Of a stretch of 43,519 nt of DNA, positions 8,753 through 16,609 are shown one piece after another. Below the pieces are notes generated by a model, which ran no database searches, was not told where the DNA came from, and was given only the letters and a program-made list of their open reading frames with translations. This DNA comes from ATM1 sp003577165 (lineage in GTDB: Bacteria; Armatimonadota; Fimbriimonadia; Fimbriimonadales; ATM1): positions 1-43,519 of the forward strand of contig SZPM01000020.1 of assembly GCA_030263715.1 (NCBI GenBank), read 5' to 3'. Position 1 is the first letter of the stretch, and each line of letters opens with the position of its first letter. The position numbers were made by a program, and so were the translations under genes.

Positions 8753-9490
8753 GTGAGCCTGCCGTACGTCGGCGTTGTCGTCCCCGCGTACAACGAGGAA
8801 TCCCGGCTTTCCAAGACCCTGACTCGCCTGAAGGAGTACCTGGACTCCACGGGCTGGGATTGGCGCGTCCTCGTCGTCAGCGACGGCAGCGAAGATCGAA
8901 CGGTTGCAATCGCCACCGAGCACTCGCAGCGGGATCCCCGCATCACAGTGACCCACTACACGCCCAACCGAGGGAAAGGGTGTGCCGTCCGCACAGGCAT
9001 GCTCGAGTTGGAGGCAGAGTGGCTGCTCCTCTGCGACGCCGACCTTGCGACTCCCATCGAGGAAGTCGAAACGCTGCTGGGTTTGGGCGTGCCGATCGCA
9101 ATCGGAAGTCGCGCGCTCGACCGAACGCGCATCACTCATCGTCAGCCCTGGTGGCGTGAATTCGCCGGAAGGGCCTTCAACGCAGTCCTGCGCATGCTCG
9201 CCCTCCCCGACCTGAAGGACACTCAGTGCGGATTCAAACTCTTCTCGGGCGAGGCTGCCAAACGAGTCTTCTCCCTCTGCAAGATGAATGGCTTCAGCTA
9301 TGACTTCGAAGCCCTGATGATCGCCCGATCCCTCGGCTATCGAATCGCCGAAGTCCCCGTCGCCTGGTCCCACCAAGAGGGCTCCAAAGTGAGCCTGATC
9401 CGCGACGGAATCCGCATGCTATGGGACTTGGTGAAACTTCGCGTCAGCCTGCCCGGAAGGATTCGCGCCGCGCGTCAGGGAAACTCGTAA
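8753..9490 (+). CDS. GT2 family glycosyltransferase, dolichyl-phosphate glucosyltransferase-like
   Basis: This 245-residue GT-A fold enzyme has the nucleotide-sugar binding start 'VGVVVPAYNEESRLSKTL', 'VVSDGSEDRT' and the metal-binding DAD at residues 95-97 (CDADLATP). A GxK region 'NRGKGCAVRTGM' is present, as in ALG5/DPM-type enzymes that transfer glucose or mannose to a polyprenyl phosphate. It has no membrane helices at either end. 'DTQCGFKLFSGEAA' is also a hallmark of this subfamily. The start must be GTG 8753 because an in-frame TAA lies 12 bases upstream. Its stop overlaps the convergent nuclease gene by 16 bp. Confidence 0.88.
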   Translation: MSLPYVGVVVPAYNEESRLSKTLTRLKEYLDSTGWDWRVLVVSDGSEDRTVAIATEHSQRDPRITVTHYTPNRGKGCAVRTGMLELEAEWLLLCDADLATPIEEVETLLGLGVPIAIGSRALDRTRITHRQPWWREFAGRAFNAVLRMLALPDLKDTQCGFKLFSGEAAKRVFSLCKMNGFSYDFEALMIARSLGYRIAEVPVAWSHQEGSKVSLIRDGIRMLWDLVKLRVSLPGRIRAARQGNS

Positions 9491-10860
9491 ATCTCTTCAT
9501 ACTCGGGGATTCGAGTTTTCCAACCGAGCCGCGCCTGGATTTTCTGTTCAAGCGCTTCTTGCGCCGGCGGTTCGCCGTGCACGATGAAGGTCTCCTTCGG
9601 CGCGACCTTGAACTTCGATAACCAGCCGAGCACCTCCTCCGAATCTGCATGAGCGGAGAGCGCCTGCAGCGATTTCACGCGCGCGCGAACGGAAACCTCC
9701 TGCCCCATGACTCTCACGCTTTGCGATCCCTCCACGAGTTGTCGGCCCAGCGTGCCCTGCGCCTGAAACCCGACGAATAGGATCGTGTTTCTCGGATCGG
9801 GCAGACGATTCGCCAAGTGGTGAAGGATTCGTCCGCCGTTCGCCATTCCGCTCGCACTGATGATGATGCCCGGCCCACTCATCGCGTTTAAAGCTTTCGA
9901 TTCATCCACCGATCGAACATAAGTGACGTTGCCGGATCGAAGCGGATTCCTCTGCTCGTCCTCCAGCGCCTCCATCGCGATGTCGTGGTCCTCGTGATGC
10001 CTCATGTAAATCGAAGTGGCATCGACGGCCATCGGGCTATCCACGAAGACGGGAATGACGCCGCACTTGCCGGCTCTTTCCAACTGCCCGAGGTGATACA
10101 ACACGTCTTGGGTTCGCCCGATCGCGAATGCAGGAATCACCAACATGCCGCCGGTTTCACAAACCGCACGCATCTCGTTTGCAAACTCCACAGGGATCTG
10201 CTCCGGAGGATGAACCCGGTTTCCGTAGGTGCTCTCGACGAGCAGATAATCCGCTGCCTCGACCGTTTCCGGATCGCGGATGATCGGCGTGTTCGGTCTG
10301 CCGAGGTCTCCGCCGAACAGAACCATCCTCCCGTCCGGGAGCCAGAACTCGACGAATGCGGATCCTAAAATGTGCCCCGCGCGCCGGAACCGAATCTTCA
10401 CCCCCCCCTCCAGGGAAATCACTTGATCGAACGGGTGCGTGACGAAGAGTTTGGTGGCTCGTACCGCGTCCCTCTCCGTATAGAGCGGCATCGCAGGCTT
10501 GTGCTTGCTGAATCCCTTCTTGTTGGCGTATCTCGCATACTCCTCTTGCAGCCGCCCGCTGTCCGGCAAACTCAATCTCGCCACGTCGGCCGTGCCGTGC
10601 GTGCAGTGAATGGGGCCGTCATAACCGGAGACGACCAACTTCGGGAGATAGCCGACGTGATCGATGTGAGCGTGCGTGACAATGACCGCGTCCAGTTCAC
10701 CGACATCGACGGGAAGGCTGCTCCAGTTCCGTCGTCGAAGCCGCTCGTCACCCTGAAAGAGCCCGCAGTCGACGAGGTACTTGCGGTTTCCAACTGTGAC
10801 GAGATACTTCGAGCCGGTAACCGTGCGCGCGGCCCCGAGGAACTGAAGACTGACCCTCAC
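9475..10860 (-). CDS. MBL-fold beta-CASP ribonuclease (CPSF-73/YSH1-like)
   Basis: This is a 461-residue metallo-beta-lactamase/beta-CASP protein. The metal-binding HxHxDH motif is at residues 63-68 (HAHIDH), with later ligands in 'FRRAGHILGSAF' and 'LFGGDLGRPNTP'. The beta-CASP insert contains 'LLVESTYGNRVH'. The C-terminal RMMBL part has 'LSAHADSEEVLGWL' and 'FIVHGEPPAQEAL'. Members are zinc-dependent endo- or exoribonucleases; the RNA substrate in bacteria is generally unclear. GTG at 10860 overlaps the stop of lgt in a GTGA arrangement, so the two are translationally coupled. Confidence 0.9.
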   Translation of the reverse strand: MRVSLQFLGAARTVTGSKYLVTVGNRKYLVDCGLFQGDERLRRRNWSSLPVDVGELDAVIVTHAHIDHVGYLPKLVVSGYDGPIHCTHGTADVARLSLPDSGRLQEEYARYANKKGFSKHKPAMPLYTERDAVRATKLFVTHPFDQVISLEGGVKIRFRRAGHILGSAFVEFWLPDGRMVLFGGDLGRPNTPIIRDPETVEAADYLLVESTYGNRVHPPEQIPVEFANEMRAVCETGGMLVIPAFAIGRTQDVLYHLGQLERAGKCGVIPVFVDSPMAVDATSIYMRHHEDHDIAMEALEDEQRNPLRSGNVTYVRSVDESKALNAMSGPGIIISASGMANGGRILHHLANRLPDPRNTILFVGFQAQGTLGRQLVEGSQSVRVMGQEVSVRARVKSLQALSAHADSEEVLGWLSKFKVAPKETFIVHGEPPAQEALEQKIQARLGWKTRIPEYEEIYEFP

Positions 10861-11648
10861 GCTGCGGCGCTTCCTGTGGACGTCTTCCGCGTGCTCGCAA
10901 TGATGAACCAGACCGACGCGACGAGCGTGATCGCCAGCGACAGCACCTGCGCCTCCGTCATGCCAATCCCTTGAATCGGCTGCGAACTCACGCCGATTCG
11001 GAACATCTCATACACGAAGCGCGCGATGCCGAAGAGCACGAACCCCGCGGAGCCGATTTGACCCGGCTTCAGTCCGCCTCTCTTGATGCTTCGCCGGTCC
11101 CAAACAATGAGCAGCGCCGCCGCCGTCCAGACCATCAGCGTCTTGTACAGTTGCGCAGGATGTCCCAAGTACGTTCTGCCGTCTTCGGCGTGCACCTTCA
11201 CAGCCCACGGAAGATCGCACTCCGAGCCGTAGCAGCAGCCGTTCAAGAAGCACCCGATCCTCCCGAATCCGATCCCGATCAGCACGGCGGGCATGATCGC
11301 GTCCATCACTGTGACGAACTTCGTCCGCGTGACGCGGCACCAGATCAGCAGCACGATGAACCCGCCCAGCAGGCCCCCGAAACTCGTCATCCCCCCTTCC
11401 CGGAGGTTGGCGATGCGGCCGAAGTCGTTGGCGTAACTGGGCCAGTCCTGCGCGACGAACAGCAGCCTCGCGCCAACGATGCCCGCGAGCAGCATCCATA
11501 TCGCGAGCCCCGTTATCTTCTCTTTCGAGATCCCATACCTCTCGGCCCGCCTGGACGCAATCCAGAGCGCGACGAGAAAGCCGACCAGCAGGAGCACGCC
11601 GTAACTGTAGACGGTGAAGTTGCCGATCCGAAGGAACTCCCGGCACAT
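10857..11648 (-). CDS. lgt: Prolipoprotein diacylglyceryl transferase
   Basis: Lgt transfers diacylglycerol from phosphatidylglycerol to the lipobox cysteine of prolipoproteins, the first step of lipoprotein maturation in the inner membrane. The 263-residue protein has about seven hydrophobic segments. It carries the family signature GRIGCFLNG at residues 129-137 and 'GGMTSFGGLLGG' at 85-96. The C-terminal region 'RFVYEMFRIG' is typical. The gene is first in a two-gene operon with the beta-CASP nuclease and lies back to back with the groES promoter region. Confidence 0.95.
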   Translation of the reverse strand: MCREFLRIGNFTVYSYGVLLLVGFLVALWIASRRAERYGISKEKITGLAIWMLLAGIVGARLLFVAQDWPSYANDFGRIANLREGGMTSFGGLLGGFIVLLIWCRVTRTKFVTVMDAIMPAVLIGIGFGRIGCFLNGCCYGSECDLPWAVKVHAEDGRTYLGHPAQLYKTLMVWTAAALLIVWDRRSIKRGGLKPGQIGSAGFVLFGIARFVYEMFRIGVSSQPIQGIGMTEAQVLSLAITLVASVWFIIASTRKTSTGSAAA

Positions 11649-11755
11649 GGGCGGCAGTTTACCGACGGACGGCCGCCCAGCCTGTCACGCCGCGCACGCC
11701 CGGGCACCGGGCCCAGCGGGCCACCGGCAGGCCCCGGATTGACCGCTCCCTCCTC

Positions 11756-11784
11756 TTGACAGCCCGAAGAGCCAATGCCATAAT
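11756..11784 (+). promoter_or_regulatory. Housekeeping-type promoter of groESL
   Basis: A perfect -35 box TTGACA (11756-11761) is followed by a 17-bp spacer and the -10 box CATAAT (11779-11784). It is the best sigma-70/sigma-A type promoter in the window. The CIRCE operator begins at the last base of the -10 box. Confidence 0.88.
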
Positions 11785-11810
11785 TAGCAGTCGCGGGCCG
11801 AGAGTGCTAA
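11784..11810 (+). promoter_or_regulatory. CIRCE operator (HrcA binding site)
   Basis: TTAGCAGTC-N9-GAGTGCTAA matches the CIRCE consensus TTAGCACTC-N9-GAGTGCTAA with one mismatch (G for C at 11790). It overlaps the transcription start region of groESL. In the CIRCE system the HrcA repressor binds here and is released on heat shock. The hrcA gene is not in this window. Confidence 0.93.
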
Positions 11811-11873
11811 CACTCGGCGGCCCTTAGGGACAATACGCCCAAACACTATCGGATAAGGAGGAATCGTCAAAGC

Positions 11874-12161
11874 ATGAAGCTCAAACCACTTGGTGACAAG
11901 GTCGTCATCCAGGTGCTCGACGAAGAGGACAAGACGGCCGGGGGCATCTATCTGCCCGACACAGCAAAGAAGAAGCCACAGCAAGGCAAAGTCGTGGCAA
12001 TCGGAGACGGCCGCATCCTCGACGACGGCACCCGCGCGAAGATGAACGTCAGCGTCGGTGACAAGGTCATCTTCAGCAAATACGGCGGTAACGAAGTCGA
12101 GATCGACGGTCAGGAATACACGATCCTCGACGAAGACCAGATCTACGCAGTTTTGAACTAA
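11874..12161 (+). CDS. groES: Co-chaperonin GroES
   Basis: GroES is the 10-kDa heptameric lid of the GroEL chamber. The 95-residue product starts MKLKPLGDKVVIQ. It has the mobile-loop region 'EEDKTAGGIYLPDTAKKKPQ' and ends 'YTILDEDQIYAVLN', all typical of the family and of normal length. The ribosome-binding site AAGGAGGA is at 11855-11862. Expression is expected to follow the TTGACA/CATAAT promoter and CIRCE upstream. groEL follows after a 109-bp spacer in which I see no other element. Confidence 0.98.
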   Translation: MKLKPLGDKVVIQVLDEEDKTAGGIYLPDTAKKKPQQGKVVAIGDGRILDDGTRAKMNVSVGDKVIFSKYGGNEVEIDGQEYTILDEDQIYAVLN

Positions 12162-12270
12162 ACCAATCCAGTCGGCACGACGTTCTGCACAAACCGCTCG
12201 GCGCTCGCCCGCCGTGCGAGAAAGCCGAGCCGGAACGAACGGCCGAGGACAAGAAGGAGAAAGGCAAACA

Positions 12271-13905
12271 ATGGCAGCAAAACAGCTTCTGTACGATGAA
12301 AATGCGCGACGCGCCCTCGAAAGAGGCGTCAACAAAGTCGCGAATGCAGTGAAGGTTACGCTCGGCCCGAAGGGCCGCAACGTCGTTCTCGACAAGAAGT
12401 GGGGTAGCCCCACGATCACGAAGGACGGCGTGACGGTCGCCAAGGAGATCGAGCTCGAAGACCCGAATGAGAACATGGGCGCGCAGTTGTGCAAAGAAGT
12501 CGCCAGCAAGACCAACGACGTTGCGGGCGACGGCACGACGACTGCGACCATCCTCGCTCAGTGCATGGTGAACGAAGGCCTCCGCTACGTGGCGGCCGGC
12601 GGCAATCCCATCGCACTCAAGCGCGGAATCGACAAGGCCGTCAGCGCGGCTGTCGAAACGATTCAGAAGGCCGCGATCAAAGTCAAGGACAAGGACCAGA
12701 TCCAGTTCGTCGCCACCATCGCCGGAAACGACCCTGAGATCGGCGAGAAAGTGGCGGAAGCCTTCGACAAGGCGGGCCGCGACGGCGTCATCCAGGTCGA
12801 AGACAGCAAGGGCCGCGACACCACGCTCGAAGTGGTCGAGGGCATGCAGTTCGACCGCGGGTATCTCAGCCCGTACTTCGTCACCGATCCGGAAAGGATG
12901 GAAGCCGTCCTCGAAAACGTGCTCATCCTGATCCACGAGAAGAAGATCAGCAGCGCGCAAGACCTGCTCCCGCTCCTCGAGAAGGCCGCCGCATCGCGAA
13001 GGCCGCTCGTCGTCATCGCTGAGGACGTGGAGGGCGACGCGCTCGCGACTCTCGTTCTCAACAAGATTCGTGGCGTTCTGCAGGTGGCAGCCGTCAAGGC
13101 TCCTGGATTCGGCGACCGCCGCAAGGCGATGCTCGAAGACATCGCGATCCTGACGAACGGCAAGTTCATCAGCGAAGACCTCGGCGTCAAACTCGAGAAC
13201 GTCACCATCGACATGCTCGGCCAGGCGAAGAAGGTCGTCATCACCAAGGAAGACACGACGATCATCGAAGGCGCCGGCAGCCCGTCCGACGTCAAGGGCC
13301 GCATCGCGGTCATCAAGAAGCAGATCGAAACGACTGACTCCAGTTACGATCGCGAGAAGTTGGAAGAGCGGCTGGCCAAACTCGCCGGCGGTGTTGCCGT
13401 TATCAAAGTCGGCGCGAGCACCGAAACCGAGCAGAAAGAGAAGAAGCACCGCTTCGAGGACGCGATCAGCGCGACCCGCGCCGCCATCGAGGAAGGCATC
13501 GTTCCCGGCGGCGGAGTCACGCTCCTCGCATGCACCGAGGCTCTCGCCAAACTCAAGTCGGAAGACGCGGACGAGCAGACCGGCATCACCATCGTGCGCC
13601 GCGCTCTCGAGGAGCCTCTTCGCACGATCGCCGAAAACGCGGGCCTCGAAGGCAGCGTGATCGTCGAGAAGGTGCGTGAGGCCAAGAAGGGCTTCGGTCT
13701 CGATGCAACCTGCGGCGAGATCGTCGACATGGTCAAGACCGGCATCGTGGACCCGGCTAAGGTGACTCGCTCCGCTCTGCAGAATGCGGCATCCATCGCA
13801 GGCCTCGTTCTGACGACCGAAGCGCTCGTCGTCGAGAAGCCGGAGCCCAAGAAGAACGGCGCACCCGGCGCCGGCGGGCACGGCATGGATGACTTCGACA
13901 TGTAA
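12271..13905 (+). CDS. groEL: Chaperonin GroEL
   Basis: GroEL is the 60-kDa ATP-driven folding chamber. The 544-residue product has the nucleotide-binding motifs 'TLGPKGRNVVLDKK' and 'VAGDGTTTATILAQ'. The GroEL signature 'AAIEEGIVPGGGVTLL' is present. The C-terminus (GAGGHGMDDFDM) is shorter in GGM repeats than that of E. coli. An in-frame start exists at 12214, but the family start MAAKQLLYDENAR and the AAGGAGA at 12254-12260 point to ATG 12271. It is cotranscribed with groES and followed by a strong terminator. Confidence 0.98.
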   Translation: MAAKQLLYDENARRALERGVNKVANAVKVTLGPKGRNVVLDKKWGSPTITKDGVTVAKEIELEDPNENMGAQLCKEVASKTNDVAGDGTTTATILAQCMVNEGLRYVAAGGNPIALKRGIDKAVSAAVETIQKAAIKVKDKDQIQFVATIAGNDPEIGEKVAEAFDKAGRDGVIQVEDSKGRDTTLEVVEGMQFDRGYLSPYFVTDPERMEAVLENVLILIHEKKISSAQDLLPLLEKAAASRRPLVVIAEDVEGDALATLVLNKIRGVLQVAAVKAPGFGDRRKAMLEDIAILTNGKFISEDLGVKLENVTIDMLGQAKKVVITKEDTTIIEGAGSPSDVKGRIAVIKKQIETTDSSYDREKLEERLAKLAGGVAVIKVGASTETEQKEKKHRFEDAISATRAAIEEGIVPGGGVTLLACTEALAKLKSEDADEQTGITIVRRALEEPLRTIAENAGLEGSVIVEKVREAKKGFGLDATCGEIVDMVKTGIVDPAKVTRSALQNAASIAGLVLTTEALVVEKPEPKKNGAPGAGGHGMDDFDM

Positions 13906-13941
13906 TTAGCCCCAACACAAACCCTACTCTCCCTTTCACCA

Positions 13942-13974
13942 GGGCCCGGCGATCGCCGGGCCCGCCTTATTTTT
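13942..13974 (+). terminator. Rho-independent terminator of groESL
   Basis: A perfect palindrome GGGCCCGGCGATCGCCGGGCCC (13942-13963) folds into a 9- to 11-bp GC stem. It is followed by GCCTTATTTTT. It lies 36 bp after the groEL stop. Confidence 0.9.
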
Positions 13975-13991
13975 CAGATCGAGTGGAACTC

Positions 13992-14390
13992 CTACCTGTC
14001 GGTGACTTCGATGGTGTGGTCGTCCAAATCCTCGAGAAAGAACGAGCGCCTGCCCGTGTCGAACGTAATCGGCCCACGAACGCCATTCTCCCGAGCTGAG
14101 ACAGACTCGAATGCGGATTCAAAATCCTCTGCTCTCACGCGGAAAGCGATGTGGTACACGTCACCTCTCGGAGCGCCATTCTCTTCCAAGTACTCGTTCG
14201 CGAGTTTCGTGTTCGGCGAACGGCGATCGAAAAGCACCAACAGGAAGTCGCCACTTTTCAAGAAGGCGTTGTGACCTGGATCGTGCGACTCGACCTCGAA
14301 GCCCAGAGTGTTTACGTACCACTCCATCGCCCGCTCGACGTCATCCACCCAGTACGCGACCTCCGAAACGGAAAGCACCTTCGGCTGCAT
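13992..14390 (-). CDS. VOC family (glyoxalase/bleomycin-resistance fold) protein
   Basis: This 132-residue single VOC module has the paired beta-alpha-beta-beta-beta layout: 'VSEVAYWVDDVERAMEWYVNTLGFEVES' at the start and 'GDVYHIAFRVRAEDFESAFESV' in the second half. Candidate metal ligands are the His in 'YHIAF' and the Glu in 'HTIEVTD'. VOC proteins include lyases, dioxygenases and resistance proteins; the substrate cannot be named. The frame is open to 14447, but that start would lie inside the kinase gene, so ATG 14390 is preferred although its ribosome-binding site is poor. Confidence 0.8.
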   Translation of the reverse strand: MQPKVLSVSEVAYWVDDVERAMEWYVNTLGFEVESHDPGHNAFLKSGDFLLVLFDRRSPNTKLANEYLEENGAPRGDVYHIAFRVRAEDFESAFESVSARENGVRGPITFDTGRRSFFLEDLDDHTIEVTDR

Positions 14391-14425
14391 GCCCCCAAAG
14401 ATACCAACTTGTCGCGCCAACGCTC

Positions 14426-15253
14426 CTAACAGTTCGAATTGTCGCAAGCCTGAAGCACGGGCTCTTCCCCCGGCTCGCCGATGGGGCGAACCGTGCTCCG
14501 CTCGATGAGCGTGTTCAGATCCACGGGGCGACGAGACCGCGTGCCAATCGCCCCCTGCCTAAACGTGTCCTCTCGCACTCGCTGCACGAAAGACCGCGCG
14601 TCGAAACTATCCGAAACGAAATCTGCAACGACGTGAGTGAGCAACTCCACAAATAGAGCCCTTCGGAACGTGAAGTCGACGACGACATCCGCGTTGTGCT
14701 TCGTGGGCTCGACGAATTCGTCATAACTTGGCCGCACGAACCTCTGATATCGGTCAATGGTCCAGTAGATGTCCGCCCCTCGCTCCTTGACATCGCGCAG
14801 AATCCTCCCGATGAGTCTCTGATCTGGAGCGACCTCCAAAAACAGCGACAGATCCAGCCGATCCGCAATCGGACTCGCAAGCACGAACAGGCCCTCGACC
14901 ACGATCACCTTGCGCGGCTCCACCTCCACCGAAGCAGGCGTTTGTATCTGCGTCCGAAAGTCGTAACTCGGTCTGCGAACCTTCTCCCCCCTCCGGAGGG
15001 AATCCAAGTCTTGCAGGAACAGATTCAGATCAATGTGCGCCGGATGGTCGAAATTGACGTCGCGCGGATCGGGCACTCCGTCGCCTGGTTGGAGCGACTT
15101 GAAGTACGAGTCCATGCTGAGCACAGAAACTTGCTCCCCAGTTGCAACCTCGCTGATGCGATTTGCAAGGTACGTCTTCCCACTGCCCGATCCTCCGCCG
15201 ATCCCGATTACAAAGGGCCGCGACGTGGGCGAAGTTTCGTTCGAGTTCGTCAC
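14426..15253 (-). CDS. Uridine kinase-like P-loop kinase
   Basis: This 275-residue protein has the uridine kinase/phosphoribulokinase P-loop GGGSGSGKT at 19-27. The substrate-binding 'SMDSYFKSLQPGD' and 'VNFDHPAHIDLNLF' are strongly conserved in uridine kinases. 'VIVVEGLFVLASP' serves as Walker B. Uridine kinase phosphorylates uridine and cytidine in pyrimidine salvage. The C-terminal 50 residues extend beyond the usual core of about 210 residues and look less conserved. The GTG start lies three bases after the stop of the alkyltransferase gene, with TGAGGA as ribosome-binding site. Confidence 0.85.
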   Translation of the reverse strand: MTNSNETSPTSRPFVIGIGGGSGSGKTYLANRISEVATGEQVSVLSMDSYFKSLQPGDGVPDPRDVNFDHPAHIDLNLFLQDLDSLRRGEKVRRPSYDFRTQIQTPASVEVEPRKVIVVEGLFVLASPIADRLDLSLFLEVAPDQRLIGRILRDVKERGADIYWTIDRYQRFVRPSYDEFVEPTKHNADVVVDFTFRRALFVELLTHVVADFVSDSFDARSFVQRVREDTFRQGAIGTRSRRPVDLNTLIERSTVRPIGEPGEEPVLQACDNSNC

Positions 15254-15256
15254 TTT

Positions 15257-15775
15257 CTATATCCTCAGCGCAGACTGCCCGCGCTCCAGTGCCAGCAGCC
15301 TCTCTTTACGCCAGAGACCACCGCCATACCCGCCTAACCCCCCACCCGACTCCACGACGCGATGACAGGGAACGATGATCGCGATCGGGTTGTCTCCGTT
15401 CGCCGAGCCGACGGCGCGCGTTGCCTTCTCATCGCCCAACGCTCGCGCGATCTGAAGATAGGAACGCGTCTCGCCGAATGGGATCTTCATCAACTCACCC
15501 CACACGGTCATCTGGAACTCCGTGCCCCTCAGGTCGAGTTCAACTCCAAACTGCTTCCTTGTGCCGGCGAAGTACTCCAGGAGTTCCTTCTTCGCCCGTT
15601 CGGGAGTTGCGTTCGGCCGAGTCGTGACGGCCGCCCCGATACGCGACGCCTCAGTCTTGAGAAAGAAATCGAGGCGGTTCGCCTCCACGAATCCCACGCA
15701 CGTCAAGCCATGCGGTCCCCCGACGGCGCACATTCCGCCGAGCGGCGTGTCGAAATGGCAAAACGCAAGTTCCAT
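15257..15775 (-). CDS. Methylated-DNA-[protein]-cysteine S-methyltransferase
   Basis: This suicide repair protein moves the alkyl group from O6-alkylguanine in DNA to its own cysteine. The active-site motif PCHRVV is present with the acceptor at Cys137, counted from ATG 15775. The helix-turn-helix region 'FQMTVWGELMKIPFGETRSY' and 'ATRAVGSANGDNP' are typical. Length is 172 residues, normal for Ogt-type enzymes. An in-frame GTG at 15817 would add 14 residues without homologous character; ATG 15775 has a CGAGGG upstream. It is probably cotranscribed with the uridine kinase-like gene. Confidence 0.93.
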   Translation of the reverse strand: MELAFCHFDTPLGGMCAVGGPHGLTCVGFVEANRLDFFLKTEASRIGAAVTTRPNATPERAKKELLEYFAGTRKQFGVELDLRGTEFQMTVWGELMKIPFGETRSYLQIARALGDEKATRAVGSANGDNPIAIIVPCHRVVESGGGLGGYGGGLWRKERLLALERGQSALRI

Positions 15776-15892
15776 TCGCCCTCGTACCCTGGCGTCGCCG
15801 CACGAGAACGCGTCCACGCGCCGTCGCCCGCAGTGCCGGGTTCGCCAGGGGCAATTGTAGCCCGCAAATTTCTCGGGCGTGCGTCGGTCTTC

Positions 15893-16129
15893 CTAACTCA
15901 ACAGATCGCGAACGACGAGAAGCGCGCCGAGCGTCCCGATGAGCACGACCGCTGCGTAGGCGATCAGATCAGTGCGTCGGCGCCGATTGACGTGCCAGGA
16001 GGGGCGCTCCCCGATCGCATGGAACGGGGGCCAGTGGGCGGATGCTGGATGCGGCCGGGACTGGCCGCATAGCTGACAGCGCTCAGCCTTGCGCGCAACC
16101 AGAGCATCGCAACGAAGACAACGCTTCAC
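15893..16129 (-). CDS. Small zinc-ribbon membrane protein (78 residues)
   Basis: Starting at GTG 16129, the product reads VKRCLRCDALVARKAERCQLCG: two CxxC pairs forming a zinc ribbon. A Pro/His-rich middle and one C-terminal transmembrane helix (LIAYAAVVLIGTLGALLVV) follow. A short GGAG lies just upstream of the GTG. The frame stays open to 16312, but that part lies over the VOC gene and has no protein character. No named family is recognised. It is 37 bp downstream of the VOC gene and probably shares its transcript. Confidence 0.55.
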   Translation of the reverse strand: MKRCLRCDALVARKAERCQLCGQSRPHPASAHWPPFHAIGERPSWHVNRRRRTDLIAYAAVVLIGTLGALLVVRDLLS

Positions 16130-16166
16130 GCGCTCCGCGTTGCACAAGCCGTGCCAATCTGTGTCG

Positions 16167-16523
16167 CTACGCGCGCTCGAACTGCACCAGGCCCACTGGG
16201 TTTCCATCCGGATCACACGCCTGTGCGCTCCATCCGACTCGGGGAATCGGGGACTTCTCGCGGAAGACGCTTCCTCCGACGCGACTCGCCTTCCCAAGAG
16301 AAGCATCCACATCCTCGACCTCGATCCACACCGAGGGAGAACTCCCCGGGCTCACCGATTCGCACTTCTGCAATCCGCCGATGTGCTTCTCCCCGTCGCC
16401 GAACACCATCATCTCAGGCCCGAACGACTCGAACTTCCAGCCGAACATCGCTTCGAAGAACGACCGCGATCGCTCCAAGTCGGTGACCTCGAACTCAATG
16501 TGACAAACGTTGTGGACTGCCAT
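16167..16523 (-). CDS. VOC family protein
   Basis: This 118-residue VOC-fold protein has 'VCHIEFEVTDLERSRSFFEAMFGWKFE' at the start and the second-half core 'SVWIEVEDVDASLGKASRVGG'. It ends 'AQACDPDGNPVGLVQFER', the usual glyoxalase-like C-terminus. Candidate metal ligands are His8 and a Glu in the last strand region. The reaction is unknown. It is not closely similar to the VOC protein at 13992-14390. Confidence 0.85.
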   Translation of the reverse strand: MAVHNVCHIEFEVTDLERSRSFFEAMFGWKFESFGPEMMVFGDGEKHIGGLQKCESVSPGSSPSVWIEVEDVDASLGKASRVGGSVFREKSPIPRVGWSAQACDPDGNPVGLVQFERA

Positions 16524-16609
16524 AGTTGACCTGCCCCGACGATATCACGTCGTTCAGGCCCCGCGCTTCTCGCGCCTTGCGGATTTGCCCCGCTGAGGAG
16601 GTGAACCGA

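Noticed and set aside
12073..13881. 602-residue open frame antisense to groES/groEL
   Set aside because: It is a mirror of the GC-rich codon pattern of groEL; composition is Asp/Val/Leu-rich without domains, and groEL is certain.
16130..16312. N-terminal extension of the small zinc-ribbon protein
   Set aside because: It overlaps the VOC gene in another frame and shows no conserved character.
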